The notes: generated by a model not told the origin, from the letters alone. A DNA stretch of 64,000 nucleotides from Halomarina rubra (GCF_023699475.1 NZ_JALXFV010000002.1:605393-669392), one strand, 5' to 3'. Positions 24,615 to 34,186 are shown, numbered from the stretch's first letter. Translations and numbers: made by a program.

Positions 24615-26276
24615 TCAAGAGGCCGACTCTTCGCGCTCGAACCGCTGCATGGCCTGGTCGCTCCCGACGACGAGAATCTCGTCGTCCGCTTCGATCGTCT
24701 CTCGGTCGGCGGTGGAGACCGACCCGTCGCGGACGAGTCCCAACACCGTCCAGTCGCGGTCCGTACTCCGACGAACGTCCGCCAGACGACGCCCCGCGTA
24801 CGGCGCCGCGTCGCTCCGAACCAGTCGAACCTGGCTGACGGGGTTCATCACCCGCTCGCCGTGCACCTCGGCTGCGACGAGTCGTGCGCAGATTCGCTGA
24901 ATCGAGAGAACGTAGTCGGCACCCGCTCTGAACGCGGGGGCAGCTTTCTCCGTATCGGTGACGCGTACGAGAATCTCCAGGTCGGGCGCGAGCGACCGGG
25001 CCAACGCGACGGTCAACAGGGTCGTCGAGTCGTCGTCGACGGTGACGACCAGCGCAGCGGCGTCGTCGATATCGGCAGCGCGAAGCGTCTCGGGTTCGGT
25101 GACGTCACCGACGACGTCCGGGTCGGCCGCCTGTCGTTCGTCGACCGTCGTCACCGACGCGTGGTCGCGAAGAACCTCGGTCGCAGCAGCGCCCCCCTCA
25201 CCCAGTCCGGCGACGACCACACGGGCGGGTTCGGAGACTCGCGGCGACTGTACTCCCGCGGTCTCGCTGATGACGTCGGTGATTGCACTCTCATGGCCGG
25301 CGACGAGGAGGACGGTGTTTGGCGCGAGTCGGTCGTCGGGTGACGCCGGCAGGCGTAACTCCCCGTCGAACCAGCCGCCGACGAGCGTCAACGACGGATG
25401 GTCCGCCAGCGGCGAGTCGCCGACGCGAACACCGTGGAGTGAGCTGTCTCGCCGGACGAGTATCTCTCGAATGACGAAGCCGTCGTTGTCGCCACCCGGT
25501 GCGTCGACCGATATCGGAGTGGTCGCCTTCTCGGCGAGTCGTCGCCCGATGAGTGCGTGCGGTGCGACGGTTCGGTCGACACCGGCCTGTTCGAGCGCGG
25601 CCCGTCGGCGGGTCGACTGCATGAAGCTGACGGCGCGCAGGTCCTCGTTGGCCTCACGTGCCGTCAACACGATACTCGCAGTCCTGTCTCCAGCGTCGGT
25701 GATGAGCAACGACGCCTTCTCGATGCTCGCACGGTCGAGGTCGCCACGCGACTCTGCGTCGCCGTTGATGGCCTGATAACCTTCGTCCGAGAGCCGTTTC
25801 GCCTCGGTCTGGTCGGGTTCGAGCAACACGTAGCCGACGTCGAGCCGTTCGAGTTCGTCGAGCAACTCCTCCGTGTCGCGTTGATACTCCGTGATGACCA
25901 CGTGGTCGTCCTTGAGTGAGAGTCGGTCGTCCAGTTTGAGGGGGGCTCGTTCGAACAGCGGGATGACGAGCACGCGCAACGTCACGAACCCGATGACGAC
26001 GCCACCGAGCTGCATCGTCACCATGAGCACGTTCATCGTCCGTGTCTGCCACGGTGCGTCGGCTCCGTACCCGGTCGTGGTCATCGTCGCGACGACGGCG
26101 TTCAGCGACCGATAGATCGTTCGGGGATCGTTCTCGAGCGTTCGCATCCCCCACCAGTAGGCCAGCGTGAAGACGAGGACGGTCGAGCCGAGTCCGAGTG
26201 CGTAGAGGAGGACGAACCACTGCCGGCGTGTGTAGTCGCTGGGATGCAAGCCGCCGATGTTCCGAAGTTCGCGCAT
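24615..26276 (-). CDS. Potassium channel with two TrkA/RCK domains
   Basis: The 553-residue protein has two TM helices around a pore with the potassium filter TTGYG (residues 67-71). A first RCK domain begins DDHVVITEY (about residue 125) and is followed by a TrkA-C region. A second RCK domain begins RVVVAGLGEGG (about 350) and ends in another TrkA-C. The two RCK domains would form a gating ring controlled by ligand or nucleotide. High-salt-in organisms depend on such channels for potassium balance. A regulator-like gene (26463-26858) lies just upstream on the same strand. Confidence 0.93.
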   Translation of the reverse strand: MRELRNIGGLHPSDYTRRQWFVLLYALGLGSTVLVFTLAYWWGMRTLENDPRTIYRSLNAVVATMTTTGYGADAPWQTRTMNVLMVTMQLGGVVIGFVTLRVLVIPLFERAPLKLDDRLSLKDDHVVITEYQRDTEELLDELERLDVGYVLLEPDQTEAKRLSDEGYQAINGDAESRGDLDRASIEKASLLITDAGDRTASIVLTAREANEDLRAVSFMQSTRRRAALEQAGVDRTVAPHALIGRRLAEKATTPISVDAPGGDNDGFVIREILVRRDSSLHGVRVGDSPLADHPSLTLVGGWFDGELRLPASPDDRLAPNTVLLVAGHESAITDVISETAGVQSPRVSEPARVVVAGLGEGGAAATEVLRDHASVTTVDERQAADPDVVGDVTEPETLRAADIDDAAALVVTVDDDSTTLLTVALARSLAPDLEILVRVTDTEKAAPAFRAGADYVLSIQRICARLVAAEVHGERVMNPVSQVRLVRSDAAPYAGRRLADVRRSTDRDWTVLGLVRDGSVSTADRETIEADDEILVVGSDQAMQRFEREESAS

Positions 26277-26462
26277 CTGGTTCTCGGCGAAAGTATTCTC
26301 CGAGCAGCCCTAAGCCTCTTTTCTACGGCGAATGCTGAACCGTCACTGCTGTCTCGGTGACGTGTGCTACGTGTGGCGATGCACAGGGTCGCCAGCGGTT
26401 CGAGGGCCGGTCCGTCGTCACGATGCGGCCTTTGTCGTCCGACCGCGGCACCCTCACCCGTC

Positions 26463-26858
26463 TCAGTCAAGCACGTCGAGCAGTGTCTCGACGTCGTACT
26501 GCTGGAGCGGGTAGTGGCTGTCGAGCGCTCTGTCGATGACGAACGTCGAGTCCGTCCGGGCGACCTCGTCGAGTGCCTCGAAGTCGGACACCAGTCGCTC
26601 GACGCAGTCGCTGTTCGGGAGTCGTGCGAGCGCGATGAAATCGGTACTCCCCATCGTGAAGAACACCTTCTCGACCCCCTCGATGGCGGCGATGGCTTCC
26701 CCACTCACCGTGTGTGGCCGGTCGTCTTTCGTGAACACCTCGACGAGGATCGTCACACCGAGTCCGACCGCGTCCGGGTCGAGGTCGAATCTGGCGGCGA
26801 GTGGTATCGGTTCTACACCCCCGAGGAGAACGCCACGTTGGACGAGGTTCTCCCCCAT
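26463..26858 (-). CDS. Lrp/AsnC-type RAM-domain protein lacking a clear HTH
   Basis: The 131-residue product from the ATG at 26858 matches the ligand-binding RAM domain of Lrp/AsnC proteins (VGLGVTILVEVF, then IEGVEKVFFTMGSTDFIALARLP). Only a scrap of the preceding helix-turn-helix (ENLVQRGVL) is present, and sequence further upstream does not restore it in any frame I read. It may be a stand-alone effector-binding subunit or a truncated regulator. It lies 186 nt upstream of the potassium channel gene, on the same strand. Confidence 0.7.
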   Translation of the reverse strand: MGENLVQRGVLLGGVEPIPLAARFDLDPDAVGLGVTILVEVFTKDDRPHTVSGEAIAAIEGVEKVFFTMGSTDFIALARLPNSDCVERLVSDFEALDEVARTDSTFVIDRALDSHYPLQQYDVETLLDVLD

Positions 26859-26996
26859 CTCCTTCGCGACGATACGACCCCGTCGGTTACTGCAGCGGCG
26901 AATCGGTAACAGCGCCGCTCCTCGATGGCAGTCGGTGACCGCAGTGAGAGGATACAGCGACATCGCTCACCAGTGGTTTCAGCCGCGGTGTCGCGA

Positions 26997-27431
26997 CTAC
27001 TCACGAAGCGACGTCACGCCGTACCGCAGACCGCGAGCGACGACGAACGGTATCGTCCCGACGATGACCGCCTCGATGCCGTAAACGGCGAGGCTCTCGG
27101 GTTCGACGAAGATGGCGACGCGACCGAGCAGCGGGCGGTACGACAGTCCGAGGAAGACGTGGTCGGCGCGAAAGCCGTACAACACGCCGAATGAGACGGT
27201 CCACGCCGCGACCAGCCCGCCGCGAGCGAGGCCGGCAGCTGCGGCGGCGAGCATTCCGACGACCGCCGCGTGGGAGGGGATGAACACGACACCCCCCGAA
27301 ACGGAGAACACACCCACGGCGTAGAGCGCGAAGGTGACGACGAACCCGACCAGCGAGAGGGCCACGACGTTCGCGGCGCGACAGGTCGACCCGGATGCGC
27401 CGCGGAGTACAGATTCGACGGGGTGACGCAT
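26997..27431 (-). CDS. Membrane protein, four TM
   Basis: From the ATG at 27431 the product has 144 residues with four hydrophobic helices (roughly 21-43, 49-70, 75-95 and 112-132). An extended start at 27611 would add a charged stretch that looks untranslated. No family was recognised. It is divergent from the oxidoreductase gene to the right. Confidence 0.65.
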   Translation of the reverse strand: MRHPVESVLRGASGSTCRAANVVALSLVGFVVTFALYAVGVFSVSGGVVFIPSHAAVVGMLAAAAAGLARGGLVAAWTVSFGVLYGFRADHVFLGLSYRPLLGRVAIFVEPESLAVYGIEAVIVGTIPFVVARGLRYGVTSLRE

Positions 27432-27604
27432 CGGTGACTGTTTGGAGATCGAACGGATAGCTCTTCGGGGGACGGTTCTTACTGGGTTCGACGGCGTTCG
27501 ACTGTCGTCGTGCCGATCGCTCCGACCGAGCGCGCCCGGTCCCGAGAGACTCTCATCGGCGTGGATTCGCTTTACGACCACCGATGGCGTATCCCGCGCC
27601 GGAG

Positions 27605-28621
27605 ATGGCATCTACTACGACCGACAGAGCGGCGGGTGAGAGCGGGCGGATGCGGGCGGTGACGGCGCGGCGATACGGGTCGCCGGACGTCCTCGAGGTT
27701 TCGGACGTCGAGCGACCGACGCCCGCTCCCGACGAGGTGCTGGTCCGGGTGCGCGCCTCGACCGTCGGCCCACCGGACTCGGCGACGCGAGAGGGGTCGC
27801 CCGCGCCGATTCGGTTGTTCTCGGGACTTCGGCGACCCAAGGCGATACCGGGGGACGCGCTGGCAGGAGTCGTCGAGGCGACCGGAGCGACCGTCACCCG
27901 CTTCGCCGAGGGCGACCGGGTCTTCGGAACGACCGCCCCCGAGACGGGGGCGCACGCGGAGTACGTCTGTCTCGCCGAGGACGCCGTCTTGGCGGTGACG
28001 CCGTCCAGTGTCGACCACGGGGAGGCGGCGACCGTCGCCGACGGGGGGCTCACGGCGTTGGCGTTCCTGCGGGACGTAGTCGACCTCCGGGCCGGCCAGT
28101 CGATACTCGTCAACGGCGCGTCCGGGGGCGTCGGAACGTTCGCGGTCCAACTCGCCGCCCACTTCGGCGCGGACGTGACCGGCGTCTGTAGCACGGACAA
28201 CGTCGCCCTCGTCGAGTCGCTCGGTGCGGACACGGTCCTCGACTACACCGAGACGGACTTCACCGCGACGGGCGAGCGCTACGACGTCGTCTTCGACGTG
28301 GTGGGGAAACGCTCGTACCCCGAGTGTAGGGACTCACTCACGCCGACTGGTGTCTACCTGACGACCGTCCCGTCGGCCGGGGTCGGCTACTGGGTGGCTC
28401 GGACGCGACTCGGTGGCGGGCGACGAGCGAAGTTCGCGGCGACCGGCGTGAAACCGGCCAGCGAGAAGCAGGTCAACCTCGGGGTGCTCCGAGAACTCCT
28501 CGACCAGGGCGAACTCCGGGCGGTGGTCGACCGGACCTACCCACTCGAGGCAATCGCCGAGGCCCACCGCTACGTCGACACGGGGCACAAGGTGGGTGCG
28601 GTCGTCCTCGCGATGGACTGA
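27605..28621 (+). CDS. Zinc-independent quinone oxidoreductase-type MDR dehydrogenase
   Basis: This protein of about 338 residues belongs to the medium-chain dehydrogenase/reductase superfamily. It has an N-terminal GroES-like domain with GDALAGVVEATGATVTRFAEGDRVFG and a Rossmann domain with NGASGGVGTFAVQLA as the NADPH-binding motif. The zinc ligands of alcohol dehydrogenases are missing, which points to the zeta-crystallin/quinone oxidoreductase branch. Starts at 27584 and 27650 are also possible. It is monocistronic, and its substrate is unknown. Confidence 0.88.
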   Translation: MASTTTDRAAGESGRMRAVTARRYGSPDVLEVSDVERPTPAPDEVLVRVRASTVGPPDSATREGSPAPIRLFSGLRRPKAIPGDALAGVVEATGATVTRFAEGDRVFGTTAPETGAHAEYVCLAEDAVLAVTPSSVDHGEAATVADGGLTALAFLRDVVDLRAGQSILVNGASGGVGTFAVQLAAHFGADVTGVCSTDNVALVESLGADTVLDYTETDFTATGERYDVVFDVVGKRSYPECRDSLTPTGVYLTTVPSAGVGYWVARTRLGGGRRAKFAATGVKPASEKQVNLGVLRELLDQGELRAVVDRTYPLEAIAEAHRYVDTGHKVGAVVLAMD

Positions 28622-28787
28622 CCTCCTTCGGGACGCCCTGGGGACTCGCCTTGGCGTCTCGCGATTTATCAGGTTCTCATCGTAGATGTTCCGTCGTGAG
28701 ACCGGTCTCCGATGTCGGTCGGTGGCGTAGTCACCACGCGTCCGGTGATACGTTGAGTCGCCGAGCCATCAGCCACGCCGTCGTCAG

Positions 28788-28913
28788 ATGGACACGCTCT
28801 TGCTCCTCGGCGAATCCTCCGGTGTCGTCTCAACGACTCCGGACTACCGGTTCGCTCTCGACCCAATAGATGGCACAGCCGACATGTTCGAAGCCGACGA
28901 GAAAGTCTCGTGA
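28788..28913 (+). CDS. Possible 41-residue acidic small protein
   Basis: An ATG-initiated frame encodes MDTLLLLGESSGVV followed by an acidic tail ending ADMFEADEKVS. It has typical haloarchaeal composition and stands alone in a 380-bp spacer. No family was recognised. It could equally be a leftover gene end. Confidence 0.35.
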   Translation: MDTLLLLGESSGVVSTTPDYRFALDPIDGTADMFEADEKVS

Positions 28914-29003
28914 AAAATGGAATATTGAAATGGATACCTCGGAGATAATTTCACAAACATTCCGTATGGTTTATTGTAGGGAAGTAGTTTGAATCGTCAA
29001 TAG

Positions 29004-30533
29004 ATGGTCGGACGCTCACTGACCGACGAGCAGGAGTTCATCGGAATCACGGCACTCCTCGTCGTCCTGTTCTCGGTGCTCTACCACATCATCTCGACGG
29101 ATATCTTCCTCATCACGGCGGTCGTTGGGGTGGGCGCTGCGCTCGTCGGCCTGCTTCCATTCTTCGTGACGAACGCGGAGACGACCGCGACGAGAGCCGC
29201 GTCGCTCGCGCTCGTTGTCCTGTTGTTCGTCCCACTCGGCTACACCGCCTTGCAACTGGAGTGGGGCGTGCTCTCGCCTGTGTCGCTCGTGTTGCTCGGT
29301 GGCCTCGCCTTTATCTTCTTCTACTACTCGGTGTTCCTTCCGCTGGCGTTCTATCACGTCAGTCGGTGTGAACCGGAGGCAGACGCCGAAGCGCCGTACC
29401 CCACTATCAGCGTCATCGTGCCGGCGTACAACGAAGAGGACTGCATCGGTGCGTCCATCCGTGCTCTGCGAGAGACCGACTACCCGGCCGAGAAACGAGA
29501 GATCGTCATCGTCGACGACGGGAGTACCGACGGAACCTATCAGGAGGCTCAGGCGGCCAGTGACGAGAGTATCACCATCCTCCAAAAACCGAACGGAGGA
29601 AAGTACACCGCGTTGAACCACGGTCTCTGTCACTCGACTGGGGACATCGTCGTCACCGTCGACGCCGACAGTCTGCTGGAGAGAGACACGCTACGGACCG
29701 TCGCGGGGACGTTCCAGCGAGACGAGGACGTCGGGGCGATTGCGGGGAACCTGACGGTCGTCAATCAGAACTCGCTGCTCACGAAGGTCCAAGAACTGGA
29801 GTACATCGTCGGTATCCAACTGTTCCGCCGTGCCTACGACGCCGTCAGTACGGTCATCGTCGTGCCGGGAGCATTCGGGGCGTACCGCCGCGAGACGCTC
29901 GAAGCCATCGGCGGGTTCACCGGCGAGACGCTCACCGAGGACCGCGACGCAACGGTCGAGATTCTGAAATCCGGGAGCGTGACGAAAGCGAGCGAGGCGC
30001 TGTGTCACACCGAGGCCCCCGACACGCTTCGCGACCTGTACAAACAGCGCCTACGGTGGTATCGCGGAACCGTCCAGACACTGTTGAAACACCGCGACGT
30101 CTTCTCTCGCCCCAGCCTCGGGTACACCCACAGTCTCGCCTTCCCCATGGAGGCGTTCACGGTCGCCATCGTCCCCATCGTCAGCATCGCCGTCCTAATC
30201 TCCGTCGCAGTGGAACTGCTGACGGGATCGTTCATCCGAGTAGCCTCGCTGTTCGCGTTCTTCACGCTCCTCCAAACGCTCCTCTCGGTACTCGCACTCC
30301 GGTTGGGCGACGACGACCTCGAGCTCGCGGTGTACTCGCCGTTGTTCGTCCTCGGGTACCGACAGTTCCTCGACGGTGTGATGCTCAAGAGCGTCATCGA
30401 CGTGTTCATCTCGCCGGACCTGGAGTGGACGAGTCCCGACCGAACCGGCGAGCTAGGGGCGATTCAGCGAGAAGAGCAGGGTCAGTCTACACAACGGCGA
30501 GTCGAGGCAGACGGTGGGCGGCGAATCGAGTAG
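29004..30533 (+). CDS. Processive family 2 glycosyltransferase (membrane)
   Basis: The 509-residue enzyme has about four N-terminal TM helices and then a GT2 catalytic domain with SVIVPAYNEE (136-145), DDGSTDG (171-177), DAD (220-222), TED (311-313) and QRLRW (348-352). It ends with more TM helices (about 375-460). DxD, TED and QxxRW are the signature of processive beta-glycosyltransferases such as cellulose, hyaluronan and PNAG synthases. It likely makes or exports a surface polysaccharide from a nucleotide sugar. A TATA-like TGGTTTATTG sits about 35 nt upstream of the ATG. An IS end begins right after the stop. Confidence 0.9.
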   Translation: MVGRSLTDEQEFIGITALLVVLFSVLYHIISTDIFLITAVVGVGAALVGLLPFFVTNAETTATRAASLALVVLLFVPLGYTALQLEWGVLSPVSLVLLGGLAFIFFYYSVFLPLAFYHVSRCEPEADAEAPYPTISVIVPAYNEEDCIGASIRALRETDYPAEKREIVIVDDGSTDGTYQEAQAASDESITILQKPNGGKYTALNHGLCHSTGDIVVTVDADSLLERDTLRTVAGTFQRDEDVGAIAGNLTVVNQNSLLTKVQELEYIVGIQLFRRAYDAVSTVIVVPGAFGAYRRETLEAIGGFTGETLTEDRDATVEILKSGSVTKASEALCHTEAPDTLRDLYKQRLRWYRGTVQTLLKHRDVFSRPSLGYTHSLAFPMEAFTVAIVPIVSIAVLISVAVELLTGSFIRVASLFAFFTLLQTLLSVLALRLGDDDLELAVYSPLFVLGYRQFLDGVMLKSVIDVFISPDLEWTSPDRTGELGAIQREEQGQSTQRRVEADGGRRIE

Positions 30534-30571
30534 GTCGGCTTCCTCCCCCGACTCACGTCGTGGGCTCCGCC
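30534..30571. repeat. Solo IS left-end copy
   Basis: Nearly the same 38-nt sequence as the left end of the TnpB element at 3601-3638: GGCTTCCTC, a hairpin stem (7 of 8 pairs, loop TCAC) and GTCGTGGG, then CCGCCT. There is no transposase gene next to it. It begins right after the stop codon of the glycosyltransferase gene. Confidence 0.7.
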
Positions 30572-30667
30572 TCGAATTTGTGTCTCTTCTTCGAACGCCG
30601 ACCGCTCTCGTCGCCTCGACGAGCGTCGACCCGATAGTTTACGTCCCGATGCCCGCTACAAAGAGGC

Positions 30668-30976
30668 ATGTCGACCGGTTCACCGTCGTCGCCGGATGGA
30701 GGTGACTTCGCTAGCCTGTGGCGCTACCAACTGCGCCGCGCGATGGCGTGGTTCGCCGGCTTCTTCGTCCTCACGGTGGCCATCAGCGGTCTCACCGCGG
30801 GAACCCTCTTGAGCGCGCTGGGTGGCTTGCTCGCACTCCTCGGAGCGGCCACAATCCTGCCGGTGACGCGGGGCTACGTCGAGTCGTGGCTGGACTACAC
30901 GTTCGGACCGGGAGCACTAGCGGTCGTCACGTTACTCGCCGTGGGGGTCGTCGCACTGACGTTCCCGACGGGGTAG
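30668..30976 (+). CDS. Small membrane protein, three TM
   Basis: The product is 102 residues: a polar N-terminus ending in an Arg-rich stretch (WRYQLRRAMAW), then three hydrophobic helices (about 25-45, 46-65 and 78-98). No family was recognised. It is alone between the glycosyltransferase and a gene-poor region. Confidence 0.65.
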   Translation: MSTGSPSSPDGGDFASLWRYQLRRAMAWFAGFFVLTVAISGLTAGTLLSALGGLLALLGAATILPVTRGYVESWLDYTFGPGALAVVTLLAVGVVALTFPTG

Positions 30977-31717
30977 TCGTGTCGCCGCCGAGCGCTGTCG
31001 CTCTCCGAACTGTCGACCGTAGAAACGAAACAGCGCCGGCGGAGATCCGCCGGCCACTGCGAATGACATCGAGACGATCCCGTGCCTGGGGTCGTCGTTT
31101 CGACTGACGTCGGTCTGATTCAAAAAGCTTCGTGCTCCGGCCCCTGTCGGACCGCGCCTCCCGAAGCGCCAATGTGTCCTCACCGTCACCGAACGGTGAC
31201 TCTGGTTCGTCCCTTGTCAGTCAGCGAGTTGCCACGTTACGGGTGTGGATTTGGCGAATTCACATGTGAACCTCGCCAGTGTCGTGGTCTCGCTCTCCAC
31301 CTCGAAAGTGACTCCCTACTCACAGGCTGTCTGGCGCTCGAACTGTCCCACGAAGTCTCAGACGCTCTAATTCTTCCAAATGGAGGTCAGCCGTCGTCTC
31401 GCGGTCGCGTGGTCAGAGTGGTCGGTCGACGTCGTGTGACGACCGGAGTATCGAGAGGCTTCTCACCCGGAAGAGACCGGATAACAATACTGTGGAACCA
31501 CATAGGACTGTTCGCGGGGGAAAGGTCTAGCCACACGCGTTCTCTCGCCACACGTTGCATACCGGCGTCACCCGGTGGGGTCGACCCACACGGGAGACGA
31601 CCGTTCTGGGGCCGCTCACACCGCCGAGCGCCTGCGGTGGCTCACGCCAGGCACCCCCGCGACGCCGAGCAGTGGAACCCCAACGTATTTGTGGGGGAAA
31701 GACTGCCCTCCGGTCAG
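30977..31717. other. Gene-poor region of 740 bp
   Basis: The long open frame here has Arg/Cys/Pro-rich, non-acidic composition and I do not treat it as a gene. No RNA gene was recognised. The segment before 31718 contains CAACGTATTTG, a weak promoter candidate for the next gene. Confidence 0.5.
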
Positions 31718-32266
31718 ATGGACGACGTCGAATCACCGGGTGGGTACGAACCGTACCGACGCTACCCCGTTGGCGGTGCGGCCGTTGACTTCGTCGCGCT
31801 CGCGCTCGCTGCCACCTGCTGGGAACTCCTTGCCGTCGGGTCCGTCCTCGACGGCATCTCGTTGTTGGAGGGGACCGTCATCCTCCTCGGCATCGGCCCG
31901 GTGCTCGTCGCACACGAACTGACACACTACTTCACGGCCCGGTCGCTCGGGCTCTCGGCGACTATCGACTGGGCGTTCCCGACGCCTCACGCCGCCCCGC
32001 TTCGACAGCACGTCGCGCGCGGGCAGAACCTCGCCGTCCTCCTCGCACCCGCGGTGGTCGTCGGCGGCGTCGCCCTCACGGCGGCGCTGACCGTCTCCCA
32101 CCCGCTCGTCGTCGCGGCCTGCACGCTCGCCGTCCTCGTCAACACGGCCTGTGCGGCCGGTGACATCGTCGGTGCGGTGTGGCTGGCGGTCCAGCCCCCA
32201 GGAACGGTCGTCTACCTCGATGTGACGCCCGACGACGCGCGCGAACTGTACGCCCGGCCCAAGTGA
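31718..32266 (+). CDS. HELTH-motif membrane metalloprotease-like protein (DUF3267 type)
   Basis: From the ATG at 31718 the protein has 182 residues with about four TM helices. The second hydrophobic stretch is followed by VAHELTHYFTARSLG, a zinc-protease-like HExxH motif near residue 66. A conserved second region (AGDIVGAVWLA near 150) could supply the third metal ligand, as in site-2-protease-like families. This plan fits DUF3267 putative zincin peptidases. The substrate is unknown. Translation upstream of this ATG is not protein-like. Confidence 0.8.
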   Translation: MDDVESPGGYEPYRRYPVGGAAVDFVALALAATCWELLAVGSVLDGISLLEGTVILLGIGPVLVAHELTHYFTARSLGLSATIDWAFPTPHAAPLRQHVARGQNLAVLLAPAVVVGGVALTAALTVSHPLVVAACTLAVLVNTACAAGDIVGAVWLAVQPPGTVVYLDVTPDDARELYARPK

Positions 32267-32478
32267 GAGCCCCGCGGACTCACGACCCCGAAACTCACCA
32301 CGATCCTCCAGCAACCAGCAGCGATACCGAGACGTATCACGACGGCCACGACCGACGCTCGCGGAGTTCTCATCCGTACGACGATCGACGGTAGAACGAT
32401 AGAAGGGTTCGACTTCGACAGCGGAGCGACAGCAAGCGGTGCTGGAGAGCGGTCACGCCTCCCGTCGCGACGGCGCGG

Positions 32479-33207
32479 TCAACAGAGGTCGACGGCGACG
32501 TAGACGCGGGCGTCCTGCGAGACGGCGACGCCCATCCCGGCTTCCTCGGCGTTCGCGTAGCGAAGTCGCTCCATGGCGTCCTCGTCGGCACGCCACTCTG
32601 CGAGTACCTGCTGTGCGATGTCCTCCTCGGTCCAGTCACCGCTCACGTTGATGGAGACGCGCTTGTTGACCTCTAGTTCCTGGCCGTCGCGAAGCCCGCT
32701 GTTGTCGTTGGTCGGGACGCGACAGTGCGAGTAACGCTCGAACTTCTCGTAGCGCTGTTTCGTGTTGTACCCGCCAGCGGTGTGGTCGACGTAGCCCTGT
32801 TTTGCCATGTTCGTGGCGTGGAACTGCGCCATCTCGTCAAGGACGGACTCGCTCTCGAGGGGCCCTCGGTCCGCCCGGACCTCCTCGTCGACGAGCGCAC
32901 GCAATTCGAGTTCGACGGCAGTCGTGTTCACCGAGGACGGCGAGAACTTCGGCTCGGGAGTCGTCGCTGGGGTTGAGGCGGCCCCTTCGGTGGTGGTCGA
33001 GGCGGGCGTCGGTGTCGCGGTCGCGGCGCTCGGTGTCGGCGTCGTGTTCGGTGCGGGCGTCGGCGTCGACGCGTCGGTGGCTGTCGGTGCGGTCGTGAGG
33101 GTGTCGTTGCCGTCACTCCCGGCGAGCTGCATCCCCAGCAGCCCACCGACGACCAGCGAGGCGAGGACGACGGCCCCGAGAACGACGATGAGGACCTTGT
33201 TTACCAT
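32479..33207 (-). CDS. CAP-domain (SCP-like) extracellular protein
   Basis: The 242-residue protein has an N-terminal signal anchor (about residues 4-27) and a Thr/Pro-rich stalk (about 35-85). A CAP domain follows, with VLDEMAQFHATNMAKQGYVDHTAGG and then QVLAEWRADEDAMERL and GMGVAVSQDARVYVAVDLC. The His and acidic residues typical of the CAP cavity are present. CAP proteins act outside the cell, and their biochemical roles in archaea are not known. The stalk suggests a cell-surface display form. Confidence 0.88.
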   Translation of the reverse strand: MVNKVLIVVLGAVVLASLVVGGLLGMQLAGSDGNDTLTTAPTATDASTPTPAPNTTPTPSAATATPTPASTTTEGAASTPATTPEPKFSPSSVNTTAVELELRALVDEEVRADRGPLESESVLDEMAQFHATNMAKQGYVDHTAGGYNTKQRYEKFERYSHCRVPTNDNSGLRDGQELEVNKRVSINVSGDWTEEDIAQQVLAEWRADEDAMERLRYANAEEAGMGVAVSQDARVYVAVDLC

Positions 33208-33340
33208 GGGGTGTCGTTAGCCTCGGGATACATCTAGCTTTTGGATACATACATTCGCTCGGAACTAACTGCAGTGACGGTGTGTCGGGGGCTGGCCGCG
33301 CGGTATGCCGTTCTCCTCTCGTCGCCCCGTTCGTGGGCGC

Positions 33341-34186
33341 TCACTCCTCGTGGCCGCCGTCGGGCCGGTGCGCCGATGGCGCGACCGAACGCTCCGTGAG
33401 GTCCTGCGTGTGCGTCCCGCTGCCGAGGGTCGTCACGGTCGGCGTCCCCGTCACTGGGTTCGTCCGGACGGCGACGCGCGTGCCGAACGCCCGCTCGACG
33501 ACGTCCTCGGTGAGGACGTCCGTCGGTGGTCCCGCAGCGAGGACGCGGCCGTCGGCGACCACGAGCAGTTCGTCACAGAACCGTGCGGCGAGGTCGAGGT
33601 CGTGGATGGCCGCGAGTGCGGTCTTGCCCTCCTCGACGAGCGAGCGAACGAGCGACAGGGTCCGGATCTGGTGGTTCACGTCGAGACTCGCCGTCGGTTC
33701 GTCGAGGACGAGCGCGGGCGTCTCCTGGGCGAGCGCGCGGGCGAGCATCACCCGCTGGCGCTCCCCGCCGCTGACCGTCCCGACGGGGCGGTCGGCCAAC
33801 TCGGTGACCTGTGCGCGTTCGAGCGCCCGGTCGACGGCGTCGCGGTCGTCGGCCGTCGCCCGCTCGAAGCGCCCGCGGTGAGCGGTCCGGCCCATCGCCA
33901 CCACGTCTCGGACCGGGAAGTCGAACGCGACGCTCGTGTCCTGGGGGACGGTCGCGACCCGTCGTGCGATGGCCTTCGCCGAGAGCGTCGCGACGTCCTC
34001 GCCGTCGACGACCACCCGGCCGGCGTCCGGGGATAACGCGCCGTTGACCGTCCGAAGCAGCGTCGTCTTCCCGGCCCCGTTCGGTCCGCAGACGGCCGTG
34101 AACGTCCCCGATTCGATGCCGAACGAGACGTCGTCGAGGATTCGAGCGCCGCCCAGCGACAGCGTGACGTCCTGACCGTGAATCAC
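33341..34186 (-). CDS. btuD: Cobalamin/metal-chelate ABC transporter ATPase BtuD-type
   Basis: This 281-residue ABC ATPase starts at a GTG that overlaps the permease stop (GTGA at 34183-34186), which decides the start. It has Walker A GPNGAGKTT (about residue 36), the Q-loop PQDTS, the signature SGGERQR, Walker B ALVLDEPTASLD and the H-loop HDLDLA. Together with the FecCD permease and the solute-binding protein encoded divergently, it forms a vitamin B12- or iron-siderophore-type importer. Confidence 0.92.
   Translation of the reverse strand: MIHGQDVTLSLGGARILDDVSFGIESGTFTAVCGPNGAGKTTLLRTVNGALSPDAGRVVVDGEDVATLSAKAIARRVATVPQDTSVAFDFPVRDVVAMGRTAHRGRFERATADDRDAVDRALERAQVTELADRPVGTVSGGERQRVMLARALAQETPALVLDEPTASLDVNHQIRTLSLVRSLVEEGKTALAAIHDLDLAARFCDELLVVADGRVLAAGPPTDVLTEDVVERAFGTRVAVRTNPVTGTPTVTTLGSGTHTQDLTERSVAPSAHRPDGGHEE

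Noticed and set aside
31082-31717. Long open frame upstream of the HELTH-motif protein.
   Set aside because: Its translation is Arg/Cys/Pro-rich and lacks acidic character. The real protein begins at the ATG at 31718.
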